Assembly (NCBI GenBank): GCA_012270625.1
Contig: JAAXHZ010000158.1
Location: forward strand, 1-8,127
Reading direction: 5' to 3'
Source of the DNA: Dehalococcoidia bacterium
Lineage (GTDB): Bacteria > Chloroflexota > Dehalococcoidia > SAR202 > UBA11138
Length of the DNA stretch: 8,127 nt
The notes beneath the pieces are model-generated. The model was given only the letters and a program-made list of their open reading frames with translations. It made no database searches and had not been told where the DNA came from. Positions 1 to 5,385 of the stretch are shown piece by piece; positions within the stretch are counted from its first letter, which is position 1; each line of letters begins with the position of its first letter. The position numbers were made by a program, and so were the translations under genes.

Positions 1-1
1 A

Positions 2-172
2 CAACCAAGCGTAACGCAGTGGAGCAGTGAAGACCATGCCGCACAAGGCGCTGATTGGGAAGAGCAGAGCTATCTGGAAGGGCTCGTGAGCAGGCGAGAC
101 GCAGAGGCCCACACATCTCAAGACCATGGACTAACTCCCTCAGAAACCTTGTCAAACCACCACACCGACTAA
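2..172 (+). CDS. Possible 3' end of an upstream gene (partial, unrecognised)
   Basis: One plus-strand frame is open from the left edge to a TAA at 170-172, giving 56 residues with no start codon inside the window that clearly begins a gene. The other two plus frames hit stops within the first 30 bases. The translation is hydrophilic and acidic, with a stretch reading WEEQSYLEGLV at about residues 19-29 and a polar tail rich in His, Thr and Ser, as in a disordered C-terminus. I do not recognise a family. An open run this short can occur by chance in GC-rich DNA, so this is only a candidate. The AT-rich palindrome that follows at 196-221 could be its terminator. Confidence 0.3.
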   Translation, partial: QPSVTQWSSEDHAAQGADWEEQSYLEGLVSRRDAEAHTSQDHGLTPSETLSNHHTD

Positions 173-195
173 ACTGATACAGGTTCGGCCACCTA

Positions 196-221
196 AGAAA
201 ATTGCACTTATGCAATTTTCT
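196..221. promoter_or_regulatory. Perfect AT-rich inverted repeat upstream of the SDR promoter
   Basis: AGAAAATTGCA (196-206) is followed by the 4-base centre CTTA (207-210) and the exact reverse complement TGCAATTTTCT (211-221). This makes an 11-bp perfect stem in a GC-rich neighbourhood. It ends 16 bases before the -35 box of the promoter at 238-266, so it could bind a dimeric regulator of the SDR gene. Because the arms carry A4 and T4, it could instead be a weak bidirectional terminator for the gene ending at 172. The core has little GC and no T-run follows it, which makes the terminator reading less attractive. Confidence 0.5.
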
Positions 222-237
222 CCCCCAAGCCCCCGCG

Positions 238-266
238 TTTACAGGAAATCGCTGTCACGATATACT
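238..266 (+). promoter_or_regulatory. Sigma70-type promoter for SDR gene at 309
   Basis: TTTACA (238-243, five of six matches to TTGACA) and TATACT (261-266, five of six matches to TATAAT) are separated by exactly 17 bases. This predicts transcription starting near 272-274 and a leader of roughly 35 bases. A start of that kind rules out translation from the in-frame ATG at 210 and supports the ATG at 309. Confidence 0.6.
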
Positions 267-297
267 CAGCGCCACGAAACCAATCCCAGTCAGAAGC

Positions 298-302
298 GAG
301 GG
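298..302 (+). promoter_or_regulatory. Shine-Dalgarno for SDR gene, fixes start at 309
   Basis: GAGGG lies six bases before the ATG at 309. The upstream in-frame ATG at 210 sits inside the palindrome, has no comparable site, and would add 33 residues not expected of an SDR. Confidence 0.6.
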
Positions 303-308
303 CTCCTC

Positions 309-1121
309 ATGGGCGAATTTGATGGAAAGGTCGCGATAGTCACCGGCGCTGGCAGGCTCCGGGGTATTGGACGTGCAGCTGCGGTCGGCTTCGCGAAGCT
401 CGGCGCGAACGTGGTCGTAACCGGAACGGGCAGGGACCCCTCAACCTTCCCGCCCGACGAGAAGGCCGTCGGCTGGCGCGACATCCACAGCGTCGCAGAA
501 CAGGTCGAGTCGCACGGAGTCAAGGCGCTGCCCCTGATAGTGGACGTGACCAACAAAGAGCACGTCCAGAACATGATCGATCAGGCAGTGAGCGAGTTCG
601 GCCGCGTGGACATGCTCGTCAATAACGCCGCCTACGCGCGCGGCCCGGACCGCGTGCCGGTTCTGGATCTCGACGATGACATCTTTCAGAGGGTCATCGA
701 CATCAAAATCACAGGCACGTACCTGTGTACCAAGGCCTTCGTCGGCGCGCTCCAGGAGCAGGGTCACGGCGGCAAGATAGTCAACATCTCATCTACAGCC
801 GGCAAGCGCGGAAGCGCAAATACCCTCGCCTACAACGCCGCCAACTTCGCCATTGTGGGTATGACTCAGTCCATGGCCCGCGAGTTCGGGCCGATGGGCG
901 TCAACGTGAACTGCGTCTGCCCTGGCGCTGTCGATACGCACAGGATGGACGACATCGACCGCGAAACGCGCTGGGTAGAGATGGCGGAGCAGACTCCAAT
1001 AGGGCGCAACGGCACCGACGATGAGACCGGCGAGTTCTGCGTCTATCTCTGCACCGAGGCCGCGTCGTGGATACACGGTCAGTCGATCAACATCAATGGC
1101 GGCTCTGTGATGGAGCATTAG
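309..1121 (+). CDS. Short-chain dehydrogenase/reductase (SDR) with Asn in place of the catalytic Lys
   Basis: This 270-residue protein has the normal length and order of a classical SDR, a cytoplasmic NAD(P)-dependent oxidoreductase of alcohols or ketones. The glycine-rich nucleotide motif is stretched by two residues (TGAGRLRGIG, 12-21). Strand 2 ends in TGTGR (38-42), with Arg42 and no acidic residue, which hints at NADP(H). NNAA (105-108) stands for NNAG, the catalytic Ser is in NISS (Ser161/Ser162), and Tyr175 begins YNAAN. The lysine expected at Tyr+4 is Asn179 (codon AAC, 843-845). That Lys normally lowers the Tyr pKa and holds the nicotinamide ribose, so activity may be reduced or changed. 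The C-terminal part reads PGAVDT and ends with a typical INGG segment. An insert of about 15 residues follows strand 2 (residues 42-57). The start at 309 is chosen from the promoter and ribosome site. The gene converges on the hydratase pair. Substrate unknown. Confidence 0.9.
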   Translation: MGEFDGKVAIVTGAGRLRGIGRAAAVGFAKLGANVVVTGTGRDPSTFPPDEKAVGWRDIHSVAEQVESHGVKALPLIVDVTNKEHVQNMIDQAVSEFGRVDMLVNNAAYARGPDRVPVLDLDDDIFQRVIDIKITGTYLCTKAFVGALQEQGHGGKIVNISSTAGKRGSANTLAYNAANFAIVGMTQSMAREFGPMGVNVNCVCPGAVDTHRMDDIDRETRWVEMAEQTPIGRNGTDDETGEFCVYLCTEAASWIHGQSININGGSVMEH

Positions 1122-1132
1122 AGAGACTTTCA

Positions 1133-1175
1133 GAGTGAGGAGGTGACTGGAATCGATCCCTCTCGCTCCTCACTC
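1133..1175. terminator. Inverted repeat between convergent genes, possible bidirectional terminator
   Basis: GAGTGAGGAG (1133-1142) is exactly complementary to CTCCTCACTC (1166-1175), a 10-bp stem with a 23-base loop containing ATCGAT. It fills the 58-base gap between the SDR stop at 1121 and the hydratase stop at 1180, where a shared terminator is expected. The loop is long and there is no clear T-run on either side, so the role is uncertain. Confidence 0.35.
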
Positions 1176-1179
1176 CTCT

Positions 1180-1620
1180 TCACTCGCTCCTAACAGGCAG
1201 CGACACCGTCGCCTTGCCGATCACATGCGGCGTGCCTTCTTCGTTCTCCATCGTGACGTCGCACTCGATCTGAGGATCGCCGTCCACGATGTCTTTATCA
1301 GTTATCATGCCGCGCAGGGTTAGAGGGCGGTTGTGCAGCACCGGACTGCGGAACACCACGTCCAGCTTGACCAGTCGGACCGTCGGAGACCACGCGGTGA
1401 TTAGCTGAGACATGATCGCGATGTTCATAGCGCCCGGAACGATCGCTTCCGGCAGTCCCTCGCTCTGGGCCTTCTCACGACTGGTGAACCGCGTCGGCCC
1501 CTCTTCGCGTCCCCAGACCTGGGTGAACTCGATCACCTGATCGTCGGACACTATTCGCTCTACCGGCCCGACCTCGTCGCCGAGGTCAACGTCATCGTAG
1601 TAAACGCCGTCCTCGCTCAT
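1180..1620 (-). CDS. MaoC-like hot-dog dehydratase subunit (second of a pair)
   Basis: This is a 146-residue single hot-dog protein of the MaoC/R-specific enoyl hydratase type. Such proteins add water to, or remove it from, acyl-CoA or acyl-ACP substrates in the cytoplasm. After a short N-terminal strand region, the place of the usual G-D-x-N-P-x-H signature is taken by GREEGPTRFTS (37-47). The segment GLPEAIVPGAMN (55-66) matches the family's GLPGPIVHGM-like stretch with His replaced by Pro. The Asp/His pair that activates water is therefore not seen in its usual place. The start at 1620 is chosen because AGGAGG (complement of 1626-1631) lies five bases upstream and the ATG overlaps the preceding gene's TGA as ATGA. 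A longer open frame reaching 1806 is the shadow of the partner gene. The tight coupling to 1617-2087 suggests a heterodimer like mycobacterial HadAB. Substrate unknown. Confidence 0.75.
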   Translation of the reverse strand: MSEDGVYYDDVDLGDEVGPVERIVSDDQVIEFTQVWGREEGPTRFTSREKAQSEGLPEAIVPGAMNIAIMSQLITAWSPTVRLVKLDVVFRSPVLHNRPLTLRGMITDKDIVDGDPQIECDVTMENEEGTPHVIGKATVSLPVRSE

Positions 1621-2087
1621 CTCGGCCTCCTGTTGCGCCTTACGAACGACTCCTGGACCAGCGCGACCGCCTCTCCTCTCTGATTTGCGAAGCTCGTCTC
1701 CCAGACTTGGAATACCATCTTGCCTGAGCGACCGGTCTTGGCATACACGTCCTTCAGCCTGGTCTTCGCGAACAGCGTGTCGCCCGGCTTCACCGGGCCG
1801 ACACACTCGATCGCCTGACCTGCGAACAGGCTCATGTCTCCGAACTCCAGCTTGATGTCGGGCCGGGTGACGCCGGAGACGAACATGTTGCAGAACGTGG
1901 GCGGCGCGATGATGCTGCCATCCTCCGACTCCCTGCCGGCGTCTTCGTCGAGGTACAAAGGGTTGGACTCACCCGTTGAGTGGGCGAACTTTACGATCAT
2001 CTCCTTCGTCACAGGGTAGGAGCCGATCTCATGATCCACGCCCAGCAGGCTGCGGTCGAATACTATATCGGTGTCTGCGGTTGTCAT
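1617..2087 (-). CDS. FAS1-like/MaoC N-terminal hot-dog dehydratase subunit (first of a pair)
   Basis: The protein has 156 residues and resembles the FAS1-like dehydratase N-terminal domain, the hot-dog module that pairs with a MaoC-type module in fused or heterodimeric (R)-hydratases. It begins LGVDHEIGSYPVTKEMI (15-31), typical of this family, followed by FAHSTGESNPLYLDED (34-49). TGESNPLY is a relative of the GDxNPxH hydratase signature with Glu40 for Asp and Tyr45 for His. Hydrophobic hot-dog strands follow, with GDTLFAKTRLKDVY near residues 102-115, and a basic end (RRNRRPR). Translation of the second subunit is coupled through a 4-base overlap. The ribosome site, GAGAGGA, is rather far (about 11 bases) from the ATG at 2087. 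The PHP gene lies upstream on the same strand, 84 bases away across a repeat hairpin. Which subunit, if either, is catalytic cannot be told from the sequence. Confidence 0.75.
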   Translation of the reverse strand: MTTADTDIVFDRSLLGVDHEIGSYPVTKEMIVKFAHSTGESNPLYLDEDAGRESEDGSIIAPPTFCNMFVSGVTRPDIKLEFGDMSLFAGQAIECVGPVKPGDTLFAKTRLKDVYAKTGRSGKMVFQVWETSFANQRGEAVALVQESFVRRNRRPR

Positions 2088-2120
2088 GTGTACGAAAGTC
2101 CTCTCTGAGAATATGTTGCT

Positions 2121-2154
2121 CCCTCTCCCTCAAGGGAGAGGGTTGGGGTGAGGG
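2121..2154. repeat. Dispersed REP-like hairpin repeat
   Basis: CCCTCTCCCT (2121-2130) and AGGGAGAGGG (2133-2142) form a perfect 10-bp inverted repeat around CA, followed by the G-rich tail TTGGGGTGAGGG (2143-2154). I recognise this sequence type as a short intergenic repeat found in many copies in various GC-rich environmental bacteria; that is recollection, and only one copy is in this window. It lies in the 84-base gap between the PHP gene and the first hydratase gene, so a minus-strand transcript crossing the gap would fold into a strong stem that could protect or terminate the message. Confidence 0.65.
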
Positions 2155-2171
2155 TGATAGTGACTAGTGGC

Positions 2172-2816
2172 TCATACCGCGTCGGCCAGCAGCACAGGAG
2201 CGAACGCACCCGCTCTAAGCTCTCTGACCAGGTCGGTCTCACTCATTACCGGGTTCTCGAAGCGAGTCATGCACCTGCCGATGGCGCTGACGAGGTGCGC
2301 GTCGCTGCCGCCCGTAGCAGGGACGCCAAGTTGTCGGATCAGCTCCTCCGCGCGCTCCTGCTCACCTGGACGATTGGAGCCGTTCAGCCCCTCCGCTGCG
2401 CGTATGGAGCTGAAGTCTCTCCCGTTGCCCATGAACTCGCACAGACCGATGCCGAAGCGCCCAGGGTGCGCGGGCACCGCTATTGCGCCGAGCTCTTCGG
2501 CTGCTCTTACAAGCTCGAGCGCGTCCATGCTGACGTCACTGAAGTCGATGGCATCCGCAAGCGCCTCTGTGACGCCGTACACCAGGAAGTGGCCCATGTT
2601 GGTATCGAGCTCGGACCCTTTCATGATGAGCACGTCGTTGGCCTCACCGAGCTCAGTGTAGCTCTTGTCGAAGTCGAACTTGCGATGCTCGGTCAGGACG
2701 AAGCCGTCTATCCGGTTGCCCTTCTTGCGGAGAACGCCCACCCACTTCACATACTGCTCTACGGTTGCTCTTGAGTCGTCCGAGGATACGGAGTGAGTGT
2801 GCAGGTCTATGAACAT
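2172..2816 (-). CDS. PHP-domain metal-dependent phosphoesterase
   Basis: This 214-residue protein has the ordered metal-ligand motifs of the PHP family: HTHS near the N-terminus (His6, His8), followed by Asp13/Asp14, TEH (His44), GSELD (Glu69), His76, PAHPG (His117) and GGSDAH (Asp172, His174). PHP proteins bind a two- or three-metal cluster and hydrolyse phosphate esters of nucleotides, oligonucleotides or small metabolites. This is a short stand-alone form, below the roughly 290 residues of TrpH/RNase AM, so the substrate cannot be assigned. The ATG at 2816 is preferred over 2900 because PHP proteins normally begin with a short strand leading straight into HxH (here MFIDLHTHS). Its ribosome site (AGAAG) is weak. 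The gene is divergent from the SDR at 3012 and lies upstream of the hydratase pair on the same strand. I see no sequence link to the neighbouring enzymes. Confidence 0.85.
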   Translation of the reverse strand: MFIDLHTHSVSSDDSRATVEQYVKWVGVLRKKGNRIDGFVLTEHRKFDFDKSYTELGEANDVLIMKGSELDTNMGHFLVYGVTEALADAIDFSDVSMDALELVRAAEELGAIAVPAHPGRFGIGLCEFMGNGRDFSSIRAAEGLNGSNRPGEQERAEELIRQLGVPATGGSDAHLVSAIGRCMTRFENPVMSETDLVRELRAGAFAPVLLADAV

Positions 2817-3011
2817 TCGTTTCTTCTGCCGGAGGTAGAGTTGGGAAGCGCCCGTAAGCGCCGCCTGACGAATGTTATGAAAGCGCCGCAGCGCAGTCAA
2901 GAGCGCGATTTGACAGCGGCGCGAAGGGAGTCCAAAGTAGTCGGGGAGAGCGCGGCGGTCATGAATCGCGGCCGACGCGCCTCAAATACCCCAACACCGG
3001 AGGACAACGCA
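2817..3011. promoter_or_regulatory. Divergent promoter region between PHP and SDR genes
   Basis: These 195 bases separate divergently transcribed genes and must contain both starts unless transcription enters from elsewhere. On the plus strand a perfect TTGACA lies at 2910-2915, but the best -10 at 17-base spacing is only CAAAGT (2933-2938). On the minus strand, TTGACT (complement of 2895-2900) and CATAAC (complement of 2874-2879) are 15 bases apart. The two -35 boxes are only 9 bases apart, so the promoters might interfere or share a regulator. I see no strong palindrome. The individual boxes are weakly supported. Confidence 0.35.
2999..3003 (+). promoter_or_regulatory. Shine-Dalgarno fixing the second SDR start
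   Basis: GGAGG lies eight bases before the ATG at 3012. The open frame extends upstream to 2793, across the start of the divergent PHP gene, but the residues it would add are not SDR-like, so 3012 is the start. Confidence 0.65.
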
Positions 3012-3788
3012 ATGGACTTGGGAATCACCGGCAAGAACGCGCTCGTAACCGGAGGCAGTCGCGGACTCGGACGCCAGTGCGCTGTCTCACTGGCCGCTGA
3101 AGGCGTCAACGTCGCGATTTGTGGACGAACGCAGAGCACGATAGACGGCACAGTGGCCGAGCTGGAGTCGATGGGTGTCAAGGCGTTCGGAGTAGTCGCC
3201 GACGTGATCGATACCTCCGACATGCAGAGGCTCCACGACGAGACAGTCGCTGGCTTGGGGCCGATCGACATCCTCGTGAACAACGCGGGTGGGTCCATAG
3301 GCTCGACCGATATTGACGACACGCCTCTGGACAACTTCCGCGCCGTGTTCGACCTCAATCTGTTCGGCGGATACGAGCTGACCAAGCACGCGCTGTCTCA
3401 CATGAGGGAGCAGGGCTGGGGTCGCGTCATCAACGTCGCGTCCATCTGGGGTCGGGAGTACGGCGGCAACATCGGCTACATGTCCGCCAAGGCCGCGCTC
3501 ATAGCCGCCACCAAGCACGCCGGGCTGTCCCTGGCTGGCACGGGCATAACCGTCAATTCGATCGCGCCCGGCTCGATCTCTCATCCTGCGGGAGGCTGGG
3601 AGCGGTTCCAGGCCGAGCAGCCCGAGGAGGTCGTTAGCGCGTTTATCGAGAACAATCTCCCGATGGGAAGGTTCGGCTGGCCAGAACCCGTCGGCGACCT
3701 GTGCGCGTTCCTGGCGTCGGACCGCGCCGACCTCATCACCGGGTCATGCGTAGTGGTGGATGGCGGCCAGAGCTACTCGATGATGTAG
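3012..3788 (+). CDS. Short-chain dehydrogenase/reductase, classical, complete active site
   Basis: A 258-residue classical SDR close to the FabG/3-oxoacyl reductase-like length. It has the cofactor motif TGGSRGLG (13-20), GR (38-39) after strand 2 (suggesting NADP(H)), Asp64 for the adenine pocket, NNAGG (90-94), Ser144 in NVASIWG, and YMSAK with Tyr156 and Lys160. The C-terminal half has NSIAPGSI, a usual proline-glycine turn, and ends with VVDGGQSYSMM. All catalytic positions are present, in contrast to the SDR at 309. It catalyses NAD(P)-dependent oxidation or reduction of a hydroxy/keto group in the cytoplasm; the substrate is not visible from sequence. It appears to be transcribed alone from the divergent spacer, with the toxin-antitoxin module 126 bases downstream. 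It could be a 3-oxoacyl reductase working with the hydratase pair, but this is only neighbourhood inference. Confidence 0.92.
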   Translation: MDLGITGKNALVTGGSRGLGRQCAVSLAAEGVNVAICGRTQSTIDGTVAELESMGVKAFGVVADVIDTSDMQRLHDETVAGLGPIDILVNNAGGSIGSTDIDDTPLDNFRAVFDLNLFGGYELTKHALSHMREQGWGRVINVASIWGREYGGNIGYMSAKAALIAATKHAGLSLAGTGITVNSIAPGSISHPAGGWERFQAEQPEEVVSAFIENNLPMGRFGWPEPVGDLCAFLASDRADLITGSCVVVDGGQSYSMM

Positions 3789-3869
3789 GAGGCTGCCACC
3801 ACTGTTTGCGCCTGATGGACGCCCAGACGCATATGGACCGCTGGGCATGGCCGCTGTCATACGGAAAGA

Positions 3870-3889
3870 TAGTCTATGGTAGACTAGTC
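3870..3889. promoter_or_regulatory. Operator-like inverted repeats at the toxin-antitoxin promoter
   Basis: TAGTCTA (3870-3876) and TAGACTA (3880-3886) are perfect inverted repeats around TGG. A second palindrome, GACTAGTC (3882-3889), overlaps the right arm, so the half-site TAGTC/GACTA occurs three times in 20 bases. TATGGT (3875-3880) inside the repeat could be the -10 box, with a poor CTGTCA (3854-3859) upstream. Phd/YefM-type antitoxins usually repress their own operon by binding palindromes over the promoter, and the position, 26 bases before the GTG start, fits that. Confidence 0.6.
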
Positions 3890-3900
3890 CAGCTTCAAAT

Positions 3901-3906
3901 AAGGAG
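3901..3906 (+). promoter_or_regulatory. Shine-Dalgarno for the GTG-started antitoxin
   Basis: AAGGAG lies eight bases before GTG at 3915. An in-frame TAA at 3900-3902 closes the frame just upstream and there is no ATG between, so the GTG is the only sensible start. Confidence 0.7.
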
Positions 3907-3914
3907 TTCCAATA

Positions 3915-4193
3915 GTGCTTGGATCAGAGCCTCAACGTGTCTGGACTGTGGCCGAGGCGAAGGCCCGGTTGTCCGAGATACTTCGTCTTTCTGAGGAAGA
4001 GGGTCCTCAGCGTATCGGCGCCCGGAAGTCCTTTGTCGTAGTGCCCGCCCGTGTATGGGATGAGAGGTCACCGCCCCGAAAACCTCTGGGTCAGTGGCTG
4101 GTTGAAAACGTGCCACGCGGGACAGATCTTGAAGTTCCCGACCGCAGCTCGGATCGGAAGATACCGTTCATTGATGATGAGTGCGACGAATGA
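3915..4193 (+). CDS. Type II antitoxin, Phd/YefM family
   Basis: This 92-residue protein has the two-part plan of Phd/YefM antitoxins. The N-terminal DNA-binding, dimerising fold includes VWTVAEAKARLSEIL (9-23) and the strand pair RIGARKSFVVV (33-43). The acidic C-terminal arm (about 56-92) carries PLGQWLVENVPRG and ends PFIDDECDE, the flexible part that wraps and blocks the toxin. It starts with GTG, which may keep its translation modest. Its stop overlaps the toxin start as ATGA, so the two are made together. It is expected to neutralise the PIN-domain nuclease encoded next and to repress the operon through the palindromes at 3870-3889. Confidence 0.85.
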   Translation: MLGSEPQRVWTVAEAKARLSEILRLSEEEGPQRIGARKSFVVVPARVWDERSPPRKPLGQWLVENVPRGTDLEVPDRSSDRKIPFIDDECDE

Positions 4194-4606
4194 GTCACTA
4201 CCTTCTGGACACCAACGTGATCTCGGAGCTAACGAGGCACTCTCCGGCTCTTCAGGTCGTCAGATTTCTGAATGAACAGGACGATCTGTGGCTATCGTCT
4301 ATTGTCATATATGAGCTGGAGTACGGATTGAGACTACTGCCCAAGGGCCGCCGCCGTAGTCGCCTGTCCGAGATGCAGTCAGGAATTCTGTCCGCGTATG
4401 AGAATCGCATACTTCCTCTGGACACGAGAGGAGCAGAGTGGGCGGCTCACTTTCGGGCGGAGTCTCGCCGTATTGGGAGGCCTCTCGATCTAGGTGATGC
4501 CCTCATCGCGGGAACAGCCAAGGCTCATGCCTTGTCGCTAGCGACCAGGAACGTCACGGACTTTGAGAATCTGGACATAGATGTCATCAACCCGTGGGAT
4601 GTGTAG
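4190..4606 (+). CDS. PIN-domain ribonuclease toxin, VapC/FitB-like
   Basis: A 138-residue PIN-domain protein of standard VapC length. It starts MSHYLLDTNVISEL with the first metal-binding Asp7, then Glu42 in IYELEYGL, Asp100 and Asp103 in LDLGDALIAGTA, and TRNVTDF with Asp124 near the end. These acidic residues hold Mg2+/Mn2+ for cleavage of structured RNA, in characterised relatives often tRNA or rRNA; the target here is unknown. All expected acidic positions are present, so the toxin looks intact. ATG 4190 overlaps the antitoxin TGA. An earlier GTG at 4181 in the same frame is less likely because it lies further inside the antitoxin gene. By eye the module is less GC-rich than the flanking SDR and flavoprotein genes, consistent with separate acquisition. 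Confidence 0.88.
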   Translation: MSHYLLDTNVISELTRHSPALQVVRFLNEQDDLWLSSIVIYELEYGLRLLPKGRRRSRLSEMQSGILSAYENRILPLDTRGAEWAAHFRAESRRIGRPLDLGDALIAGTAKAHALSLATRNVTDFENLDIDVINPWDV

Positions 4607-4677
4607 ATGAGGAGAGACAGAAGCCCGATAGATAACCTAACCTCATTGACGAACACATTCAGGATATGAAGCAGGCC

Positions 4678-5385
4678 CTACCACCACTGCTCGTATCGAA
4701 TCCTAGGCCGAGGCACACCCAGATTCCTGAGCGTCGCTACCATTGCCCGGATCATGGGCGGCGGGCCGCACACGAAGAACAGCGCGTCTAGGTCAACAGA
4801 CTCTGAGATCAGCAGGTCTGCGTCGATCCGGCCCGTGTGTCCGTCCCATTCGCCGTCGCGAGCTGGTCTTGTGACCGTGAAGATGGGTCTGACACGGGAA
4901 TTGGCGGCTGCTATCGAGTTCAGCTCATCCCTGAATAGCAGTTCGTCAGGTGTCGATGCGCTGTAGATGAGGGTCAGGTGAGTGCGTGTCGCGAGTTCGT
5001 CTGCTGACCTCACAATGCTCATCAGGGGAGTCAACCCGATTCCGCCGGCGATCAGGACGACTGATTCCGCCTCGTCCGGCTCGTAGTAGAAGTCGCCGCC
5101 GAGGCTGACCTCGACCGAATCTCCGACTCGCGCCTCCTCGTGGAGCCAGTTGGTGACCGGATGGTCGGAGCCGTCTCGCTTTACCGCGAGGCTGATGGTC
5201 GCCTGCTCCGCTGGGGACGAGGTGATCGAGTAGCCGCCGACGGCCTCCGCGCCCTCGATGTTGACGAAGAAGTCCACCCACTGCCCAGCCATGAAGCCGA
5301 TCTCGTGTCCGCGCAGATCGAGGCGGAACGATCTGATCGTCGGAGTCTCATGTCGGATTGCGACGATCTTTGCCGGCAGTCTCAC
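4678..5385 (-). CDS. Ferredoxin reductase-like FAD/NAD(P) oxidoreductase, OXNAD1-like
   Basis: This 235-residue protein is a flavin plus nicotinamide two-domain unit of the ferredoxin-NADP reductase superfamily, without an iron-sulfur domain. The N-terminal barrel has GQWVDFF (34-40) and GGYSITSSP (50-58), where most relatives have RxYS, followed by VKRDG (68-72) and VGDSVEVSLGGDFYY (87-101). The nicotinamide domain has LIAGGIGLTPLMSIVR (111-126) and FVCGPPPMIRAM (204-215), and ends in YEQWW. The Gly-Gly-aromatic-Ser motif, the GGxF stretch and the terminal E-x-W-W agree with my recollection of eukaryotic OXNAD1 proteins, so the missing Arg may be a subfamily trait rather than damage. It starts with GTG at 5385, overlapping the upstream gene's TGA by 4 bases, so it is translationally coupled to the NMT1-like protein. 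Electron acceptor unknown; a flavin or small quinone reductase role is possible. Confidence 0.82.
   Translation of the reverse strand: MRLPAKIVAIRHETPTIRSFRLDLRGHEIGFMAGQWVDFFVNIEGAEAVGGYSITSSPAEQATISLAVKRDGSDHPVTNWLHEEARVGDSVEVSLGGDFYYEPDEAESVVLIAGGIGLTPLMSIVRSADELATRTHLTLIYSASTPDELLFRDELNSIAAANSRVRPIFTVTRPARDGEWDGHTGRIDADLLISESVDLDALFFVCGPPPMIRAMVATLRNLGVPRPRIRYEQWW

Noticed and set aside
149..180. TTGTCA (149-154) with TAAACT (170-175) as a promoter
   Set aside because: The 15-base spacing and poor -10 are weaker than the pair at 238-266, and the palindrome would lie in the transcript.
210..308. N-terminal extension of the first SDR from ATG 210
   Set aside because: That ATG lies within the palindrome, upstream of the best promoter, with no ribosome site, and the 33 extra residues are not SDR-like.
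1621..1806. Longer N-terminus of the second hydratase subunit reaching 1806
   Set aside because: It is out-of-frame reading of the first hydratase gene; the AGGAGG site and ATGA overlap support 1620.
2148..2774. Long plus-strand open frames (2148-2774 and 2167-2661) opposite the PHP gene
   Set aside because: They are antisense to a protein with complete PHP metal motifs, and their translations show no recognisable domain.
3821..3846. GCCCAG/CTGGGC stem after the second SDR as a terminator
   Set aside because: Six-base stem, 14-base loop and no T-run, so support is too weak to list as a feature.
4607..4646. ATGAGG/CCTCAT inverted repeat after the toxin gene as a terminator
   Set aside because: Only 6 bp of stem with a 28-base loop and no T-run; likely chance.
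4678..5385. Missing Arg of the RxYS flavin motif as a sign of decay
   Set aside because: The frame is intact with all other motifs present, and Gly-Gly-aromatic-Ser at this site fits my recollection of the OXNAD1 subfamily.
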